A stretch of DNA of 64,000 nt from Bacteroidota bacterium (GCA_026391835.1 JAPLDF010000008.1:1-64000); one strand, 5' to 3'. Counted from the stretch's first letter, positions 42,896-53,437 are shown. The notes: a model not told the origin generated them from the sequence alone. A program made the numbers and translations.

Positions 42896-44917
42896 TCACT
42901 GTTTGATGATCTTCTTCATTCCTGCATGCCCCCCGGCGACAACCCTCACAAGATAAATTCCCCGGACCTGGCCGGCAAGCGAGAAATCATGTTTCCTTCC
43001 CTGCTTCCGGGTGCTTTCAAAGATCAGTGATCCCATGCCGTTGTAACACATCACCGAAACAGCAGATTCCCCCGGATCGGCATACAATTCAACCGTGAAC
43101 ATGTTTGAGGTCGGGTTGGGCCAGATCCTGAAGAGATCGTCCCTCACTGGCTCGTGGATTGCGGATCCCGTGGAATCCCGGTTCTCCTGGTGCAGCATGT
43201 CGCGCTGACCGGCTCCGTTACCGGATACCGCAGAAAGCGGTTGCATCGAACCAAAAACAATGCCCGACACCTGGCTGCAGAACTGTCCTGTAGTTGTGAT
43301 CCCCGCCCAGACCTGTGCTCCGTTTTTAGCAATGAAGCCCGGAAGAAAACTTATTTTCTGTCCGGCAATAAAATAGGCACGGCCGCCGGAAAAGGATGCC
43401 GGACCAACTAGAAGGGTTTGAAGGGCATTGTAGCAGGTTGTATCTGATGGCCCTTTCAATTCACCGGCCACCGGACATGACACGGGGATAATGCGTGTCT
43501 GCAATGTGTTTATGACGGAAGGATTGATGACAAGGTTAATCATCATGCTGTCACAGGGACTGTAAACATGAAAGTTGTTTGCGCCGTTCTGTGTGAACAT
43601 CGGTATGCCGGGATACTCTGCAGAAATAGTGTATTCACCCTTATCCAGGACAAACCCGTATTTACCCCCGTTCTGGCTCCTTGTGTAATCCAGCAGCAAT
43701 GATGAGCCTTGTGGCTTTATTTTCACGCCGACATTGTCGATGGGATCATTGGCCTTTGCAAGGCTATTCTTGAAAACCATGCCACCGGCAAAAGCCATCA
43801 TGCGTGAATTCCAGGGATGCTGGCACATTTTCGGATAATGGATCGTATCTACTATCCTGCTTGACGATATATTGAGGGTATCAGCATCTTCCCACGAATA
43901 AACATCCCCCAGGTATGTCTCTATATCACAGGGGAACATGGGATCAGGCACCGTTAAAATGATGGAACCGCTGTTTGCACAGGTGTGAACAGCATATTGT
44001 CCGTTCACGATGGGAGCTGTTGCCAGGGTATCATATCCTCCGGTGCTGTTGCCTGTACCCAACAGGTAAGCCATGCCTCCTGAAAGAGGTGTTTGAGGCA
44101 CTGTGTTCCTCACGATATCACCCGTGACTGTATATATACCAATGGTCATGGTGACCGTATTGGAAGAGACAGGATTAACCTGGACACAGGTAGCATTTGA
44201 AGTCATGATGCACATCACGGTATTGCCATTGGCCGGTACAAAGGAATAGGTTGAATTTGTGGCACCGGTAACAACGGTTCCGTTCTTTTTCCATTGGTAT
44301 GCCGGTGAGGTTCCCCCGTTCACGGCGTTGGCCGTGAATGTCACCGTGGTCCCGGGGCACACCGGGTTGGCTGAGGCTGTGATTGTCACGCTGGCTGCAA
44401 CGGCAGGCACAACACTTACGTCGACCGTTCCGTAGTAATATCCGCCGGATGGAGGACGGTAGTTAATCGTGAGTGAAAAGGTTCCTGATCCATATCCTTC
44501 CCCGTTGCACAGGCCGCTGCCGTTAACCGTCTGCCCGTTGCCAATCGTAACTGAGCCGGGCGGGTAAAGGGTGGGATTCTTAACATTGGCCGCCCAGGTT
44601 GATCCCTCTTTCAACCAGTGGAAGACGGCGTGCTCACTGTTGCACCCTTCAGGGAAATTACAGGAGAGCATGATCGGGTTCCCGTTGCAGACCGGGTTCT
44701 CAAGAACGGCCTGTGAAACGGCCCTGCAGGGACTCAGCGTGACCAGGGCGATTACAGCCAGGGCGAACACCCGGTTTACCAGCTTCTCGGGGGGAATTAT
44801 GTTGCGCGTGTGATACCCTGACCTGGGAATGGCTGGTTGTAAATAACCGGTTTTGGCTCCAGGTAATCCTTTCCAGATCACCTTAACGCCGCTCATCATT
44901 GTTGTTTTCATATACAT
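42896..44917 (-). CDS. T9SS cargo protein with PKD/Ig-like and coat-hanger-like modules
   Basis: The 673-residue protein has an unusually long N-region: the hydrophobic signal core (VFALAVIALVTLSPCRAVSQA) begins only near residue 49. No better downstream ATG exists, so the extension may be real or the start may be non-ATG. Beta domains follow, including an Ig/PKD-like unit (ITASANPVCPGTTVTFTANA ... AYQWKKNGT) and a region with carboxypeptidase-like repeats (YGFVLDKGEYTISAEYPG). Residues 486-555 are the CYNALQTL ... AGQKISFLPGF module shared with 5398 and 45265. The end is a T9SS tail (WPNPTSNMFTVEL ... GIYLVRV ... KIIK). Function is unknown, probably surface display. Confidence 0.82.
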   Translation of the reverse strand: MYMKTTMMSGVKVIWKGLPGAKTGYLQPAIPRSGYHTRNIIPPEKLVNRVFALAVIALVTLSPCRAVSQAVLENPVCNGNPIMLSCNFPEGCNSEHAVFHWLKEGSTWAANVKNPTLYPPGSVTIGNGQTVNGSGLCNGEGYGSGTFSLTINYRPPSGGYYYGTVDVSVVPAVAASVTITASANPVCPGTTVTFTANAVNGGTSPAYQWKKNGTVVTGATNSTYSFVPANGNTVMCIMTSNATCVQVNPVSSNTVTMTIGIYTVTGDIVRNTVPQTPLSGGMAYLLGTGNSTGGYDTLATAPIVNGQYAVHTCANSGSIILTVPDPMFPCDIETYLGDVYSWEDADTLNISSSRIVDTIHYPKMCQHPWNSRMMAFAGGMVFKNSLAKANDPIDNVGVKIKPQGSSLLLDYTRSQNGGKYGFVLDKGEYTISAEYPGIPMFTQNGANNFHVYSPCDSMMINLVINPSVINTLQTRIIPVSCPVAGELKGPSDTTCYNALQTLLVGPASFSGGRAYFIAGQKISFLPGFIAKNGAQVWAGITTTGQFCSQVSGIVFGSMQPLSAVSGNGAGQRDMLHQENRDSTGSAIHEPVRDDLFRIWPNPTSNMFTVELYADPGESAVSVMCYNGMGSLIFESTRKQGRKHDFSLAGQVRGIYLVRVVAGGHAGMKKIIKQ

Positions 44918-45120
44918 ATTATTAAATATGTTTCCGTAACAACCGTCTGCACTTCAAAGATAAGGGACTTTCAACAAAACAGGATATCTCCAGGACATTT
45001 TATTCTATAAAATTTGTATATAATTAAATTCCTGTTGATTATATCAATATTCTTATGCTCATACGCATCAGGCAAATTGAAATTACGGGTGAATTGACAA
45101 AATGGATTTCCGATCCCGCA

Positions 45121-45247
45121 TGGACACGCCGGACAAATCTCCTACCTTCCGACGTTTTAAATGACCACATGAATGAATTATTATCAGCCTGTGATGATTG
45201 TTCCGCTACACCGGAACAGGGTGGTCGGTGGTTCCGGTTTCTCCGCA
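45121..45247. repeat. 127-bp family element, copy 12
   Basis: Exactly 127 bp from TGGACACGCCGGAC to GGTTTCTCCGCA, with GAATGAATTATTATCAGCC in the centre. It ends 17 bp from the stop of the last gene of the cohesin/RHS operon. The preceding 44918-45120 holds only A+T-rich leader sequence. Confidence 0.7.
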
Positions 45248-45264
45248 ACACCAGCAGGCGAACA

Positions 45265-46800
45265 TCATAACTTGATGATCTTAACCGTACCAGTCCGGTT
45301 TCCACTCCTGACACGCAATTGATAGAGGCCAACAGGACAATTCCCCAGGGAAATGGTAAATGTACGCTGACCGGTCGATTCAAATCTTCCGGTCATCTTC
45401 CCTACCAGGTTGTAAGTCGCCACCTGAACGGGTATTCCGGGATCTCCCGGATCTTCCATCTGTATATGAATTTCCCCGGTGGTTGGATTCGGAAACACCC
45501 TGAACCATGTGCGGGCGGTTTGCTTCATGGACGATAACGTATCAGCAAAAGGAGTGGAAAATGCCACTTCCGGGATACTTTTCAGCGTGCCGCAGTATTG
45601 TCCGTTTGTCGAGATCCGGCCATCCAGGTAGCCTCCGTTGCTTACGGCAGCACCCGGCAGGAATTGGATATTCTGGCCTGCGATCAGGTTGACACTTCCG
45701 CCATTTTGCACCGTGAAGGTGGTTCCGGAGCCAGCCAGGGTGATCGTTTGGGTGGCGCCGAAACAGGTGACCTGCCCCGCGGTGACTGCGACATTCTGCA
45801 GTGTCTTGCTCGCAGGAGTGCAATACGCACTGTTGGAGGTAATATAGCCATGAAGGTATCCCCCGCTGTAAACCTGGCTGCCCGGCAGAAACCGGATGTT
45901 TTGTCCGGCCACGACAGTAGCGCTGGCCCCGGCCTGAACGGTGAAAGTTGATCCGTTACCGGCAAGGGTGAGGGTTTGCGTGGCGTTGTAACAATCAGTT
46001 TGACCTGGAGGAATGATTTCATTTCCCACCGCCACGATCGGGGGTACGCCTGCTGAAACAGCCACCTGCAACCCGGGCGATACCATGCCTCCCCCACAGG
46101 TGTTGGTGCCCCTCACTGTAACCGATCCCCCGGTTGCAGCATTTGAGAACAATAAAGTAATCGTATTCGTGCCGGCACCTGAAGTTATAGTGGTCCCGGC
46201 CGGTAACGTCCAGGCATACCCTGTGGCTCCTGTTACCGGGGCAACTGAACAGATAACTCCCGACTGGCCGGGCTGCACCTGCGTGGGACCGGAAATCGTT
46301 CCGGCTGCCCCGGGAATTGAATTCACCGTAACTGCGAATACCGGGGAGGCTGTCCCGCTGCCCCCGGCGTTCTTCCCGTATACTGTTACGTTGCCGCTTT
46401 GGGCGGCCATGGAATAATTGACGGTGATCGTGCGGGTACTGTCGCCCGCCACAATGGAAGCTCCCGCAGGAACCGACCAGATATACCACGCCGCATTGGT
46501 GATGACCGGTACCGAGTAAACCACACCAGCTGTTCCCTTGCAAACCACGGAGGTCCCTGTAATACCAGCTGCCGCCTGCGGCAACTGGATGGTGGAGGAT
46601 TTGGTCAGACGGTTGCCCAGGGCGTCATAAGAATAGTGAACGACAAGGCCGTTTGAATAGCTGACTGTTGTCAACTGACTGTTGTTATCATACTGATATA
46701 CAATAGATTGCTGGGCAACTGCCGAGAAAGGCCGGAACAGGACGGATAACAAAAGTAGCGCCAATTGCATCCGGCAATTATATAATATTGTTGGTTTCAT
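45265..46800 (-). CDS. YD-repeat/PKD-like T9SS cargo protein, third gene of the RHS operon
   Basis: The 511-residue protein has a signal peptide ending near AVAQQ. It starts with a short YD-repeat stretch at about 30-75 (VYQYDNNSQLTTVSYSNG, HYSYDALGNRLTK), as in RHS proteins but far too short for a shell. PKD-like domains occupy about 77-245 (YIWSVPAGASIVAG, YAWTLPAGTTITSG). Two tandem modules at about 267-335 and 337-405 carry DCYNATQTLTLAG and TCFGATQTITLAG with AGQNI.FLPG and GGYL.G. A T9SS tail ends it (FPNPTTGEIHIQM ... GLYQLRV ... KIIKL). Its ATG lies one base after the stop of the RHS gene, indicating translational coupling. It does not look like a typical immunity protein. Surface display near the RHS protein is inferred. 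Confidence 0.85.
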   Translation of the reverse strand: MKPTILYNCRMQLALLLLSVLFRPFSAVAQQSIVYQYDNNSQLTTVSYSNGLVVHYSYDALGNRLTKSSTIQLPQAAAGITGTSVVCKGTAGVVYSVPVITNAAWYIWSVPAGASIVAGDSTRTITVNYSMAAQSGNVTVYGKNAGGSGTASPVFAVTVNSIPGAAGTISGPTQVQPGQSGVICSVAPVTGATGYAWTLPAGTTITSGAGTNTITLLFSNAATGGSVTVRGTNTCGGGMVSPGLQVAVSAGVPPIVAVGNEIIPPGQTDCYNATQTLTLAGNGSTFTVQAGASATVVAGQNIRFLPGSQVYSGGYLHGYITSNSAYCTPASKTLQNVAVTAGQVTCFGATQTITLAGSGTTFTVQNGGSVNLIAGQNIQFLPGAAVSNGGYLDGRISTNGQYCGTLKSIPEVAFSTPFADTLSSMKQTARTWFRVFPNPTTGEIHIQMEDPGDPGIPVQVATYNLVGKMTGRFESTGQRTFTISLGNCPVGLYQLRVRSGNRTGTVKIIKL

Positions 46801-46801
46801 A

Positions 46802-49800
46802 CTATTTCACTGGACCTGTCCATATATAACGATTGAAACTCTGTGGGTTAACCGGCGCAACCGACCCGGCACCAACCTTTGCACTCTTGTCGAGCTTCCG
46901 TCTTAGCTCCGGCGACAAATATTTATACGGATCAATCCTGGCAACAAGAATTCCATCAATCGCCATATCCGCAATTTTACCAACAAACGATACCGCGAAA
47001 GGGACCAAGTCCCCCAGGCCTTCAATACCAACCAAGTAACCCAGTATATTGGCGACGTCAGTGGTCACATCCTCAATCAGGTCAGCCACATCCTGTGCAC
47101 TTAAGTTCTTCTTGTTTTTAAACGCCTTGGTAATAAAACGGGTAAGGCCAAATAAAGTATTGACTGGAACTTTTGCTGCAAGTTTTGGTCCCAATTGATT
47201 AATCAACTGTGACGTGACGTATTTGGCATAATCGTATGCGGAAATATCTTCTAAATCTTTGCCATTATTTAATTTTTGGTCCGTATAAAAAGCCGTAAGA
47301 TCTAAAAAAACATCGGATTGCCCCATAGGGTCAATCAGGTTCGTGGGATTATTTTCGGCATAGGGATAGAGATTTTTATTCCAGATCGGGTCTTCAGTCA
47401 AAAACCGACCGATCGTATTATCATAGTACCTTGAACGCATAAACACCAGCGAGCTGTCTTCGTACATCACCCCATATTTTCCAATGTACCTGAACGGGTT
47501 GAAATCAGTTTCCACAGATTTGGTGATGGTTCCAAAATCATCGTAGGCATATTGATGGGTGATGGCTGCTGCAGAGGTTCCATCCACCATGGCCACTGTA
47601 CTCCCGCGAAAATCACTGATGTAATATCCGGTGGTATTATCAGGCTTTATCCGTGCGATCAGACCCAGTCCATATACATAATAATTCAGCGGCGTACCGT
47701 TTACGTTGGTCTCCATTAGCACCTTTGATATGCCAAGGACATCCAGGACATATTTTTTCACCGTCCCGTTACAGGAGGATTCCCGTCGCAGCCCGGCGCC
47801 ATCATACGAATAATTTGCATTGAAGCGGCCACTGACAGAAATCAGGTTGTTTTTCAGATCGTATCCATAGGTATAACCGGTCTTGCTCAGTGTATTGCCG
47901 TTAAAATCGTAACCGAAGGATGTTGTGTCGGCTGTCAATATCCTGTTCGCGGCATTGTAGGTATAATTGATAAGGGGCTTTGCGAGCGAAGGGTTCACGG
48001 CAACAGGTTGTGCAATATTCTCCAGGGTGTGATTTCCCAGTTTGTCGAGCAGATAGGAATATTCGGCTATCACACTCCCGTTGGCCCGCTTTGAGGCCAA
48101 CCCTGCCTGCCTGCCTGCAGGATCGTATGCATATGCAGTAATCACCCCGTTCGGGTAAACAGTGCTGAGCAATGAGCCATCGTCCCTGTAATTGTACAGT
48201 GTCGCCTGGTTGATCCAGTCGGTGACGCTCTGCATCCGGTTGGAGGCATCATACGTGTAGGTTACCGTTTTATTGCCAGGATAGATGAGTTTGGTAATGT
48301 TTCCGCCGTTGTCGTAGGTGTAACCCACGGTAAATCCGTCATATGCTACAGTACTCACCCGGTTGAACCCGTCGTAGGTAAAGGTGACCGATTTTCCTGC
48401 CCGGGTGATGCTCTGGAGGTTCCCGTTACTATAAAAAGAGTAGGCGGCATACCCGTCATTGGTCACACGGCCGGCGTTGTCATAAGTGTAGGTGAAGAGA
48501 TTGCCGTTCGGATCGCTTGTTGTTTTAAGGCTGCCGTCATAATTATAGGTGTAGATCCGGGAATTTCCCTGGAACGTCTGTTTCAGCAACAAGTCGGTTG
48601 CTGTGTCGTAGGTCATGGTGGTGACGCCGTTTTTTGCATTGGTAATAGTGACCAGGTTGTCATTGGCATCATAGGAATAGGTGGTGGTATGGTTCAGGGC
48701 GTTTTTTTCCCATACCAGGTTGTCGTTGTAGTCGTACTGGTATTTTGTCGTATCCCCTTTGAAATCGGATACCGACAGCAACCGGCTGGACAGGTCAAAA
48801 TTCATGGCTGAGCTGAGGCTGAGCGCCGGAATGGAAAAAGTGTTCTGCATGCCCGTTGTATTGCTGTAACCAAACTGGGTTGTGATCCCGTTGGGGTTGG
48901 TCATCGTAAGCGGCTGGCCGGATGAATTGTACGTCACCACCGTTTCTTTTCCCAGCGGATCGGTAACCTGCAGCAGATTTCCATTGGGGTCGTAGGTGTA
49001 ACTGGTACTGTTCCCGTTGGCATCGGTTCGCCTGGTGATGTCATTGGTCAGGTTGTACTCGAAATACTCATGGGTGGTGGTCATTCCGGATCCCGACCTG
49101 GCGACCTGGATGATATTCCCCCGCGCATCGTAGGTATTATTGACAGCCATGCCATTGTTGTTATTGGTGACGGCCATCGGCAGCAGCGGGTCTGTGTTGC
49201 TGGTATACTGACTGGTAAAATTGGTTGCCGAGTTCCCGTAAACCTTTGTGGCGCTTCCGTTCCGGTTGAATTCAAAGTTTGTCGTGACTGACTGCCCTGT
49301 GGCCTGCGGAACCACGACGGTCGATTTATTGTAATCACCGGTTCCTGAAACATAATTCGGTGCCTGGGAAATGGTGAGCGGACTGTTGTTGTTGAACTTG
49401 CTGCTGATCAGTTTCCGCTGCAGGTACAGGTTGGTGATCGTATTGCCCTTGGGAAGCTGGATGGTGGTCAGCAGGTATTTCCCGGGAGTGGCAGGGTCAT
49501 AGCCATAACTGGTCACATGGCTGTTCGCATCGGTAAAGGTTGCAAGTTGCTTGTTGGTCACCGTGAATTTGACCTGTCGGTTCAATGGATCGGTGATGCT
49601 GCTGATATAGTTGGTGCCTGCCTGGTAGGCAAATGTCAGCTGGCGGTTCAGCGGGTCCTTGACCATGGAGATACGCGGCATGTTATCAACACCGATCGCA
49701 TAGCTCAGGTTGGAGGTGTTGCCGTTCCGGTCGGCGATCGCAGTCAGAACATAAGGTGCGCCGGTGGCCGATCCGTTGATTTTGGTAAAGGTATACAGCA

Positions 49801-52800
49801 ACTGGGTTTTGGTCAGGACCGTATACACGGAAGAGGATACCCGTGTCAACTGGTCATATACCCCGAATGTAACGGGGGCCGGGTTGGCGGGTGTCCCGGT
49901 ATTGTCGTATACATTCATTGTGCCGTCGGGCCAGAAGACGATAAGGCAGGGTTTCCCAATGGTCTGTCCGTAATCATCTTTCACCTCGATGGTGTTGATG
50001 ATATAGGCGTTGTAGGAGTGGCTCCAACCTGCTCCCAGGGGGCTCATGGGAACGAATTCGTCGGGCAGTTCGGTGAGAAAGGAATTGTAGTTGTGGTCAA
50101 AATTCAGGGGGATGCCTTTGCCTGGGATCTTGAAACTGGATTTGGTATAATGGTTGAAATTCCCCTGCTCCGCGCCCACCATGGAAGAAAAATTATAGGG
50201 GGTGTAATTGCCCGGGATGAAAAAACTGGAGGTGCCCGGGTTCAGTGTATTAGAGACGGTTGGAATGGTTACCAGCGGGTTGCTGTGGATGGTGCGCTCG
50301 AGCATCACAAAGGCTTCGGCACGGGTGCAGTAGGCCAGGGGCCGGAACAACGGATTGGCCGTACTGATAATCCCCCTGTCAGCCGCTTCTTTCACATACC
50401 CGTAAAAGGGATCTCCCGGGCCGATATCCGTGAAAGGGCTCGGGCCGGTTTCATCGGGAGGGATGTTGAAGGTCTCCAGCAGCACTTTCAGCACCAGCAC
50501 ACGGACGATTTTTTCTTCGGGGTTGAAGTTGAACCGGTTCCGGTCAAATGGAGATATCCCGTCATTGTACTCAAGGTAACTCAGCGCCTTGGCATATCGG
50601 TAATAGTAGGTTCCTGTATTCTGGAGATCGTTGAACGGGCTAGGGAAAGCATCCGAGACTACGGAAACATTTCCAAGCAACCCCAGAAATGCAATTTTTG
50701 CCAGCTGCTGCCTTTTTAGGAGGGAGTCGGGGTAAACCTTGCAACTGGATCCGGAAACGATCCCCCGTCCGCATAAATACTGAATCTCATTGTAGGCCCA
50801 GTAACCGGTGGGCAGATCGGTGAAATTGCAACTGGGGGTAACGGTAACGGTTCCGTTGGTGTAGGTGGCCTGGATCGGGCTGCCGCCTGCATTGGTGATC
50901 TCACAATTGCCGGCCGTCTGGGTATCCCAGGTGTTTGTTACATTGCCGCCGGAGCAGTCGAACTTCAACCGGAACAGGGTATCGTTGCCCAGGCTGATAG
51001 CCGTTCCGGAGGCCCACACCACATAGATTTTCCCCTTGTAGTTGTTGACCTGGAAATAGGTGGAGTTAAACCCGGCATTTGGGTTTTCCAGGCCAATATA
51101 CCGGAGGGTGTTGGTATCGTATTTCAGCACAAGTGACATGGCCGCTACCCCGTTGAAGCCGGTGGCATAGACCGGCTGCCGGATCAGCCCGGCACAGCTG
51201 GAGGAGACGGTTTTGGCAGTCACCTGGATCACCTGCGGAGCGGCTGTCACAGTGAGCGTTGCCACCGTTGAACTGGCAGCCGGGCTGCAGGTGCCGCTAA
51301 CCATACAGAAGTACTTGTACCCGCTCATGACCGTGGTTGTATTCGAAACGGTCAGGGTGGCTGAGGTCACCCCAGAATAGGGGGCTGTGTTGGTCAGGCT
51401 TGTCCAGGTGCTGCCGCCATTGGTGCTGCCTTTCCATTGGTAGATAATCCCCGTAGCACCGGCACCCACCGAAAAAGTGGCAGCCTGACCTTCAGTAACG
51501 GCCTTATCGGCTGGCTGGCCGGTGATGGCCGGGGGCAGGTAAAAACCGGCCGTTCCGTTCGTATAGTTGGTCGTAATGGCGACCCCCGAGCCATCGGTGA
51601 TCTCGCAGGCCCCCGGAGTCGTAATATCCCAAGTCAACGCGGAAGAGCCTCCGGGAGCGGTAAAAGATATCCGGAACAGGGTGTCGTTACCCACTGTTGC
51701 AGGGCTGGTGTTGGCCCAGGTCACATAGACTTTCCCATTGGCCGCATTGGCCGAAAATGTGCCGCCGGAAATGGCGCTGTGGCGGTTGACCACATCGACA
51801 TAGGTCAACACCGACATGTTGTAGGCAATGGTCATGGAAAAACTTCCGACACTGTTGAAATTTACGGCATAGACCGGGACCAGGATGGCGCCCGGACAAA
51901 CGGTTTTAGTGCCAACGGTGGCCGTGATCACCTGGGGTGTCGGGTTGACGGTAAGCATAGCGGAAGCAGTGGTGGCTGGTGACGGACATGTACCGCTGAC
52001 GGTGCACCGGTAGCGGTACCCCGTCATCGCCAGTGTTGCGGCTGTAATGTTCAGGGTGGCCGCAGTCACATTGGAATAGGGCGCTACATTGGTGAGGTTG
52101 CTCCACGTTAATCCGCCATTGGTGCTCGACTGCCATTGATAGGTCAGCCCGGTTCCGGAAGCCCCAACCGAGAAACTGGTATTTTGAGACTGGGTGATGG
52201 TTTTGTCGACCGGCTGGGTTGTGATGGTGGGAGGAGCATAAAAACTCATACTGCCACCGGTATAGGTTGATGAAATAATTGTCCCTGAACCATCGCTGTA
52301 TTCGCAGTTCCCAGGGGTTTGGGTATCCCAGGAAAGCGTTGAGGAACCCGTCGTCCCGCTGAACACCAGTTCCGCCAGCGTTCCTCCCGTGGCGATGGTG
52401 GCAGAAACCACCGAAGCCCAGGTGAGATACACCTTGCCATTGTATGCATTGGCTGTAAGGGTTCCTCCCGCCAGGGCGCTGTTTGCGTTCTGCACGCCCG
52501 AAAAAGCGAGGGTGCCTGTGCCGTAGCCCAGGGCAAGCGAAAAGCTGCCAACTGCGGTGAACCCGCTAACGGTCAACGGGATAATCACATTCCCGGGACA
52601 GATATTGACCGATCCGGCCGTGGTGGCAATAACCTGTGGCACAGGACTGACCGTAAGGATCGCGGTGCTGGATGTGACGGCCGGGGAGCAGGTACCCGAT
52701 ACAATGCAGCGGTAACGGTAGCCGGTGAAGCCAATCGGTGCAGCCAGGACGTTGAGCGATGCCCCGGTGACATTGCTGTAATTGGTTCCGTTGGTCAGGC

Positions 52801-53407
52801 TGGTCCAGGTAGAGCCACCGTTTGTGCTGACCTGCCATTGGTATACAATTCCGGTAGCAGCAGCGCCCACCGAAAACGATGTATTCTGACCTGCTGTCAC
52901 GGAGGCATTCACCGGTTGGGTGGCAATCCCCGGCACCTGGTAAACGGTCGCTGTTCCATTTGTATATGCAGAGGTCTTGATGGTACCCGTTGAATCGCTG
53001 TACTCACAGTTCCCGGGTACCTGGGTGTCCCACGTCAGTGCAGATGATCCGGTTACACCGGTGAACCTGATTTTGATCAGTGTATCCGCCGCGATGTTGG
53101 CGGGTGTGACAGAAGCCCAGGTGAAATAGACCTTCCCGTTGTATGCATTCACGCTGAAAGTGCCTCCGCTCAGTTGCGGGTGCAGGTTCTGGTAACCCAG
53201 GTACGTCAGAACGCTGGTGTTATAAGAGAAGACCAATGAAAAAGCCCCGATGTGCGCACAGTTGGTCACCCGGAGCGGGATGGCGATCTCCCCGGGGCAC
53301 TTCGATGCACTGACCAGTGTGGTTGTGATGGATTGGGCGGCCAGCAATCCCGGGAGAATGGTCAGCAGGCAAAGGATCACAAGGGTAAGGACGGTTCTTT
53401 TATTCAT
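46802..53407 (-). CDS. Giant secreted protein: four cohesin-like modules, SLH domains and an RHS shell
   Basis: A signal peptide (VLTLVILCLLTILPGLLAAQ) begins this 2201-residue protein. Four modules at about 26-150, 269-389, 502-622 and 739-856 share IPLRVTN, an F-S-L-V-F-S-Y strand, N-G-K-V-Y-x-T-W-A and L-T-W-D-T-x-x-P-G-N-C-E. This is the strand order and character of cohesin domains. Three Ig-like domains (F-S-V-G-A ... Y-Q-W) separate them. SLH repeats follow at about 857-1040 (FTDLPTGYWAYNEIQYL, FTDIGPGDPFYGYVKEAADRG). RHS/YD repeats run from about 1072, with the core DFRGSTVAM, RYYDNTIGRFLTEDP and ENNPTNLIDPMG ending near 2030. The last 170 residues are a helical, non-conserved region, where RHS proteins carry toxins. 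No T9SS tail is seen. Confidence 0.85.
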   Translation of the reverse strand: MNKRTVLTLVILCLLTILPGLLAAQSITTTLVSASKCPGEIAIPLRVTNCAHIGAFSLVFSYNTSVLTYLGYQNLHPQLSGGTFSVNAYNGKVYFTWASVTPANIAADTLIKIRFTGVTGSSALTWDTQVPGNCEYSDSTGTIKTSAYTNGTATVYQVPGIATQPVNASVTAGQNTSFSVGAAATGIVYQWQVSTNGGSTWTSLTNGTNYSNVTGASLNVLAAPIGFTGYRYRCIVSGTCSPAVTSSTAILTVSPVPQVIATTAGSVNICPGNVIIPLTVSGFTAVGSFSLALGYGTGTLAFSGVQNANSALAGGTLTANAYNGKVYLTWASVVSATIATGGTLAELVFSGTTGSSTLSWDTQTPGNCEYSDGSGTIISSTYTGGSMSFYAPPTITTQPVDKTITQSQNTSFSVGASGTGLTYQWQSSTNGGLTWSNLTNVAPYSNVTAATLNITAATLAMTGYRYRCTVSGTCPSPATTASAMLTVNPTPQVITATVGTKTVCPGAILVPVYAVNFNSVGSFSMTIAYNMSVLTYVDVVNRHSAISGGTFSANAANGKVYVTWANTSPATVGNDTLFRISFTAPGGSSALTWDITTPGACEITDGSGVAITTNYTNGTAGFYLPPAITGQPADKAVTEGQAATFSVGAGATGIIYQWKGSTNGGSTWTSLTNTAPYSGVTSATLTVSNTTTVMSGYKYFCMVSGTCSPAASSTVATLTVTAAPQVIQVTAKTVSSSCAGLIRQPVYATGFNGVAAMSLVLKYDTNTLRYIGLENPNAGFNSTYFQVNNYKGKIYVVWASGTAISLGNDTLFRLKFDCSGGNVTNTWDTQTAGNCEITNAGGSPIQATYTNGTVTVTPSCNFTDLPTGYWAYNEIQYLCGRGIVSGSSCKVYPDSLLKRQQLAKIAFLGLLGNVSVVSDAFPSPFNDLQNTGTYYYRYAKALSYLEYNDGISPFDRNRFNFNPEEKIVRVLVLKVLLETFNIPPDETGPSPFTDIGPGDPFYGYVKEAADRGIISTANPLFRPLAYCTRAEAFVMLERTIHSNPLVTIPTVSNTLNPGTSSFFIPGNYTPYNFSSMVGAEQGNFNHYTKSSFKIPGKGIPLNFDHNYNSFLTELPDEFVPMSPLGAGWSHSYNAYIINTIEVKDDYGQTIGKPCLIVFWPDGTMNVYDNTGTPANPAPVTFGVYDQLTRVSSSVYTVLTKTQLLYTFTKINGSATGAPYVLTAIADRNGNTSNLSYAIGVDNMPRISMVKDPLNRQLTFAYQAGTNYISSITDPLNRQVKFTVTNKQLATFTDANSHVTSYGYDPATPGKYLLTTIQLPKGNTITNLYLQRKLISSKFNNNSPLTISQAPNYVSGTGDYNKSTVVVPQATGQSVTTNFEFNRNGSATKVYGNSATNFTSQYTSNTDPLLPMAVTNNNNGMAVNNTYDARGNIIQVARSGSGMTTTHEYFEYNLTNDITRRTDANGNSTSYTYDPNGNLLQVTDPLGKETVVTYNSSGQPLTMTNPNGITTQFGYSNTTGMQNTFSIPALSLSSAMNFDLSSRLLSVSDFKGDTTKYQYDYNDNLVWEKNALNHTTTYSYDANDNLVTITNAKNGVTTMTYDTATDLLLKQTFQGNSRIYTYNYDGSLKTTSDPNGNLFTYTYDNAGRVTNDGYAAYSFYSNGNLQSITRAGKSVTFTYDGFNRVSTVAYDGFTVGYTYDNGGNITKLIYPGNKTVTYTYDASNRMQSVTDWINQATLYNYRDDGSLLSTVYPNGVITAYAYDPAGRQAGLASKRANGSVIAEYSYLLDKLGNHTLENIAQPVAVNPSLAKPLINYTYNAANRILTADTTSFGYDFNGNTLSKTGYTYGYDLKNNLISVSGRFNANYSYDGAGLRRESSCNGTVKKYVLDVLGISKVLMETNVNGTPLNYYVYGLGLIARIKPDNTTGYYISDFRGSTVAMVDGTSAAAITHQYAYDDFGTITKSVETDFNPFRYIGKYGVMYEDSSLVFMRSRYYDNTIGRFLTEDPIWNKNLYPYAENNPTNLIDPMGQSDVFLDLTAFYTDQKLNNGKDLEDISAYDYAKYVTSQLINQLGPKLAAKVPVNTLFGLTRFITKAFKNKKNLSAQDVADLIEDVTTDVANILGYLVGIEGLGDLVPFAVSFVGKIADMAIDGILVARIDPYKYLSPELRRKLDKSAKVGAGSVAPVNPQSFNRYIWTGPVK

Positions 53408-53437
53408 GGCTAAACCTGTTTCTGGAGTACGGGTAAG

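Noticed and set aside
49517-50719. 400-codon plus-strand open frame inside the RHS gene
   Set aside because: It is antisense to the RHS/SLH coding region, and its low-complexity composition follows from the opposite strand. The minus-strand frame has clear domains.
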